From a virus: DNA of 53,310 bases. Shown in pieces: positions 52,001 through 53,310 of the stretch. The notes under the pieces were generated by a model. It was not told the origin of the DNA and did no database searches. It saw nothing but the letters and a program-made list of their open reading frames with translations. Numbering within the stretch: the stretch's first letter is position 1; each line of letters starts with the position of its first letter. The DNA lies in IMG/VR virus record IMGVR_UViG_3300021502_000001, positions 1-53,310 of that record. One strand, written 5' to 3'. The translations under genes and the position numbers were made by a program.

Positions 52001-53155
52001 AGTAGTATCAAAACAATAATTTTCAGTAGTATCCAATACGTCATCACTAATAACCACACCATCGACGGTGCCCATATCAATAGGGGTGTCAATTACTTCA
52101 CCAAGTATCTCTCTATTAAACACTTCAATACTCTTAGAAAGTATTTCCATCAAATACAAATCATCTTCTACATTTATCTTTACTATCACCCCAAAATTTA
52201 ACAGCATTAGTTGTATTTCTATAGCTAATTGTTTTGATTCGGAGCAACAAATTATACTATTTTTATTTTTTAATACATTACCTATATCATAATAACCCTT
52301 AAAAAAATTTATTTGGGATTTTTGGGAGGAGGACCTTATTGAGGAGGGTATACATTTTAATTCATATTTTTCTATTTTATATTTTTCAATAAACCAATTA
52401 AAATCTTCAAATACAAAACCAAATGTGCTTACTATTTTTTTATTATAATAAAATTTATATGTTATATTATTTTTTACACAGTATTCTTTACAAAAATCTA
52501 TTATTTTACTATCATTTACTATTATAGAAGTATTACCTTGTTTATCTGTTACCATACTATCATTAGTTAATAAACCAATTAAATAGGCATCTTGACTGTC
52601 AATTACATTACTATTAAATATCTTTTGCCCGGACAAAATACATACAGTATCCCGTACTTTAAAAGTATCCGCAGCTTTATAAATAAAATTATTTTTATTG
52701 TCTACTGTAAGAAGAGGATGTTGATTACCGCCTTTGTGGGTAAAACCATTTTCTGTTACTAATTTTTTACCTTTTATATTTTTTTCCAAGCATAGCTTTT
52801 GTGTATCTCTAAAACCTTTTGAAGTATATAAAGACTCATTATAATCTACTACTGTATCTTCCCCATCTAATAAATATAGTGGTACTGAAGGTAATTTTTC
52901 ATTTAAATAAACTAAACCCTCATCTTCAAAATAAACTAAACTGTCACACGATACACTTTTTCCAAGACCGCGGGAACAAATGCCTATAACATAATTTTTA
53001 AACCACATATCATTAAATAGTAGTCTTTGTATGGGTGCTAAATCTATCCCTAATAAATCATATAGTGCTATGCAGGGGTTGTTACGATAAAAACCCAGTA
53101 ATTCTTTTCCTTGATCCAATACTATTTCAAACTTCTTATCTTTTTTATCAATCAA
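49040..53155 (-). CDS. Terminase large subunit interrupted by two inteins (1371-aa precursor)
   Basis: Packages phage DNA: an N-terminal ATPase and a C-terminal RNase H-like nuclease. The precursor is 1371 aa; removing inteins 70-443 and 477-894 leaves 579 aa, a normal terminase size. Walker A is SRGLGKS (61-67), the conserved FRQS block is at 470-473, Walker B is TICIDE (961-966), the coupling motif MVSSG lies near 1023-1027, and nuclease acidic residues are D1133 (GVDPN), D1188 (VLIDKGGG) and D1306 (KDLYS). The start is TTG at 53155 with GGTGG 6 nt upstream; an in-frame stop at 53189-53191 excludes a much longer start. Activity depends on splicing of both inteins. Confidence 0.95.
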   Translation of the reverse strand: MIDKKDKKFEIVLDQGKELLGFYRNNPCIALYDLLGIDLAPIQRLLFNDMWFKNYVIGICSRGLGKSVSCDSLVYFEDEGLVYLNEKLPSVPLYLLDGEDTVVDYNESLYTSKGFRDTQKLCLEKNIKGKKLVTENGFTHKGGNQHPLLTVDNKNNFIYKAADTFKVRDTVCILSGQKIFNSNVIDSQDAYLIGLLTNDSMVTDKQGNTSIIVNDSKIIDFCKEYCVKNNITYKFYYNKKIVSTFGFVFEDFNWFIEKYKIEKYELKCIPSSIRSSSQKSQINFFKGYYDIGNVLKNKNSIICCSESKQLAIEIQLMLLNFGVIVKINVEDDLYLMEILSKSIEVFNREILGEVIDTPIDMGTVDGVVISDDVLDTTENYCFDTTENGHLFDTTIGNTIGDTTKEYYFDTIKSVEDWTGDCYDFMMDMGEEPNYFANGFINHNTFLLGALAVLSSLLYPGYRTGLIGSVFRQSFVVSNTYDTFWTNGGLKSTGTEFYNSVKEGQTKIQSLDTQNTILSKWTNPERACRYIKTKKGFELAGTVDHGILTLDGGLNLVFKDLQDITEEDNIVIKKGFNYFGNNNTLPTYDEFEGNWRTKDCEIPTELTPNLSYWIGLIIGDGCVTISKNDNGRHQNIDFVNEDQDLLDFFENYLREYFLANKDEYISRKNRKNNTWEIKYPCKKLVGYLLKCGFTKTTALDKKIPCVVKKSSKECIVAFISALFDTDGCCYIQRSRKSTHCEVSLATSSLQLAKEVQAVLLNLGIVSHLGVSKKAEERYLIGRTVKSKCAEAYKIRITSQEYLTKFNNIVGFRCSRKNTKLTDYLNTHFNKEYSLARAIGLPHGTIKKNHGKCKEFLERGLYFVKMTDSKYFFAETVDVEVENENCYWSNGMISHNSKMIFSEVEKIYDQSPLVREATQKKPIRSTDSCYLKFKAVGGYNGSFIEALPLGADGGKIRGSRFYTICIDELAQVPAKIVDMVIRPFAAATLDPMENVRQKEQEDKLLKLGLASKEDFEDKKVNKMIMVSSGFYKFNHIWKRMQDHWYMMSKEGDNSRYSVWQIPYTELPAGFLDMSNIEESKRIMATDEFKMEYEAEMISDSEGFFKASLIESCSINSGFTVELIGTPKASYILGVDPNQAGSAGCGVVIARLGEINRVVKCIDLEVDTTQKIAMCVQTICSQFNIVRVLIDKGGGGKAVCDLLEEGYNNKEPIIDITNTDHISMKGRHILEMVVFAPAWISDANFTAKALLESNSISFPEPPMGSSRDEPAVVYEAIEKLKAQMRNIIVTQTRSGVLHFDTPKKHQNKDLYSALILVAYGIRSVLKEQEADLAPVLHNSSGLVRSMDPGASWQPTLSAPVGMVSEMAVLTKKLK
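50474..51727 (-). mobile_element. Intein 2 in terminase (418 aa, with LAGLIDADG-type endonuclease)
   Basis: Residues S477-N894. The splicing blocks are an N-terminal Ser (SNTYDTFWTNGGLK), block B TVDHGILT (T541, H544), and a C-terminal 'CYWSNGMISHN' followed by extein Ser895. The endonuclease blocks are WIGLIIGDG (D619) and FISALFDTDG (D723), so it looks intact and possibly active. It is inserted after FRQSFVV, so splicing rejoins FRQSFVV to SKMIFSEVEKIY, a textbook terminase segment. Confidence 0.93.
51827..52948 (-). mobile_element. Intein 1 in the terminase Walker A region (374 aa)
   Basis: Residues C70-N443. Begins CDSLVYFEDEG, has a block B HPLLTV (H146), and ends 'NYFANGFINHN' before extein Thr444. 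Endonuclease-like blocks are YLIGLLTNDS (D199, Ser in place of the usual Gly) and FFKGYYDIGN (D290); these look partly degenerate. A repeat-rich insert (about 370-412) with several DTT units precedes block F. It sits two residues after the Walker A lysine-serine (GLGKSVS|TFLLG). Confidence 0.92.
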
Positions 53156-53161
53156 ATCTAT

Positions 53162-53166
53162 CCACC
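53162..53166 (-). promoter_or_regulatory. Shine-Dalgarno site for the terminase TTG start
   Basis: GGTGG, 6 nt upstream of the TTG at 53155; no ATG is available in frame between the upstream stop and the conserved N-terminus. Confidence 0.55.
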
Positions 53167-53169
53167 GTG

Positions 53170-53310
53170 TTAAATCGCCCCTTCTACATCATTTTTATTT
53201 CCTACCCACCCGTCTCGTTCTTTTAATACCCTCTTTTCTTCTTTTTTTAATTTTTTTGCTTTATCAAGCAGTTCTAACTTTCTATCGTTATCAAAGGCCA
53301 CAGCAAGGTC
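53170..53310 (-). CDS. C-terminal end of an upstream gene (partial, 46 aa visible)
   Basis: The open frame enters from the right edge and stops with TAA at 53170-53172, 14 nt before the terminase start. The visible residues are strongly helical and basic (LLDKAKKLKKEEKRVLKERD) and end in GWVGNKNDVEGAI. In this position a terminase small subunit is common, but nothing visible proves it. Confidence 0.6.
   Translation of the reverse strand, partial: DLAVAFDNDRKLELLDKAKKLKKEEKRVLKERDGWVGNKNDVEGAI

Noticed and set aside
1-53310. CRISPR arrays, tRNA genes, anti-phage or lysogeny modules
   Set aside because: No regularly spaced repeats, no tRNA-like cloverleaf and no integrase or repressor-like product were visible in the few short gaps or among the proteins.

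Overview
The window is a contiguous piece of an AT-rich (roughly 30% G+C by eye), long-tailed, sheath-less (siphovirus-like) phage or prophage genome. Every convincing gene lies on the minus strand, so transcription runs from position 53310 down to 1. Coding density is very high. Genes touch or overlap, and most structural genes have strong Shine-Dalgarno (SD) sites. No tRNA, CRISPR array or IS element was seen. The host cannot be named. Strong SD sites argue against Bacteroidota, and a spanin-like protein plus an LpxH-like phosphoesterase weakly suggest a Gram-negative host.

Layout in transcription order. (1) 53310-47406, packaging and possible lysis: the 3' end of an unidentified gene, a terminase large subunit carrying two inteins, a two-TM holin-like protein, a membrane-anchored coiled-coil/beta protein, and a small structural-type protein. 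(2) 47313-40005, head: portal, an HNH homing endonuclease, a staphylococcal-nuclease-like protein, a candidate maturation protease, a small beta-rich protein, a coiled-coil scaffold candidate, a decoration-like protein, and the major capsid protein followed by a terminator. (3) 39882-36978: two homing endonucleases, a DUF1360 membrane protein and an unknown protein. (4) 36911-22297: a large fibre/adhesin block with N-terminal fibre domains, a beta-helix, a lectin-like domain, PKD-like repeats and a carbohydrate-binding-like domain. It is interrupted by an HNH endonuclease and by a metallophosphoesterase plus permuted NlpC/P60-like pair. (5) 22285-18234: connector, neck and tail-completion candidates with another HNH endonuclease. 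(6) 17982-1: major tail protein with its own promoter-like element, long leader and terminator, then small tail proteins, two related tail-assembly-chaperone-like proteins, and a giant tape-measure protein that runs off the left edge after at least 4,781 codons.

Three features stand out. The tape measure predicts a tail longer than about 0.7 micrometre. Seven selfish elements (two inteins and five free-standing homing endonucleases) sit in one structural cluster, and four of the endonucleases share a roughly 60-residue zinc-ribbon-like repeat in one to three copies. A rigid 20-bp element (TAAACTRACTATNNTAWART) occurs four times, always on the coding strand, just upstream of gene blocks; it is a candidate phage-specific promoter. 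Names of recognised families rest on visible motifs; roles of the unlabelled structural proteins are inferred from position.
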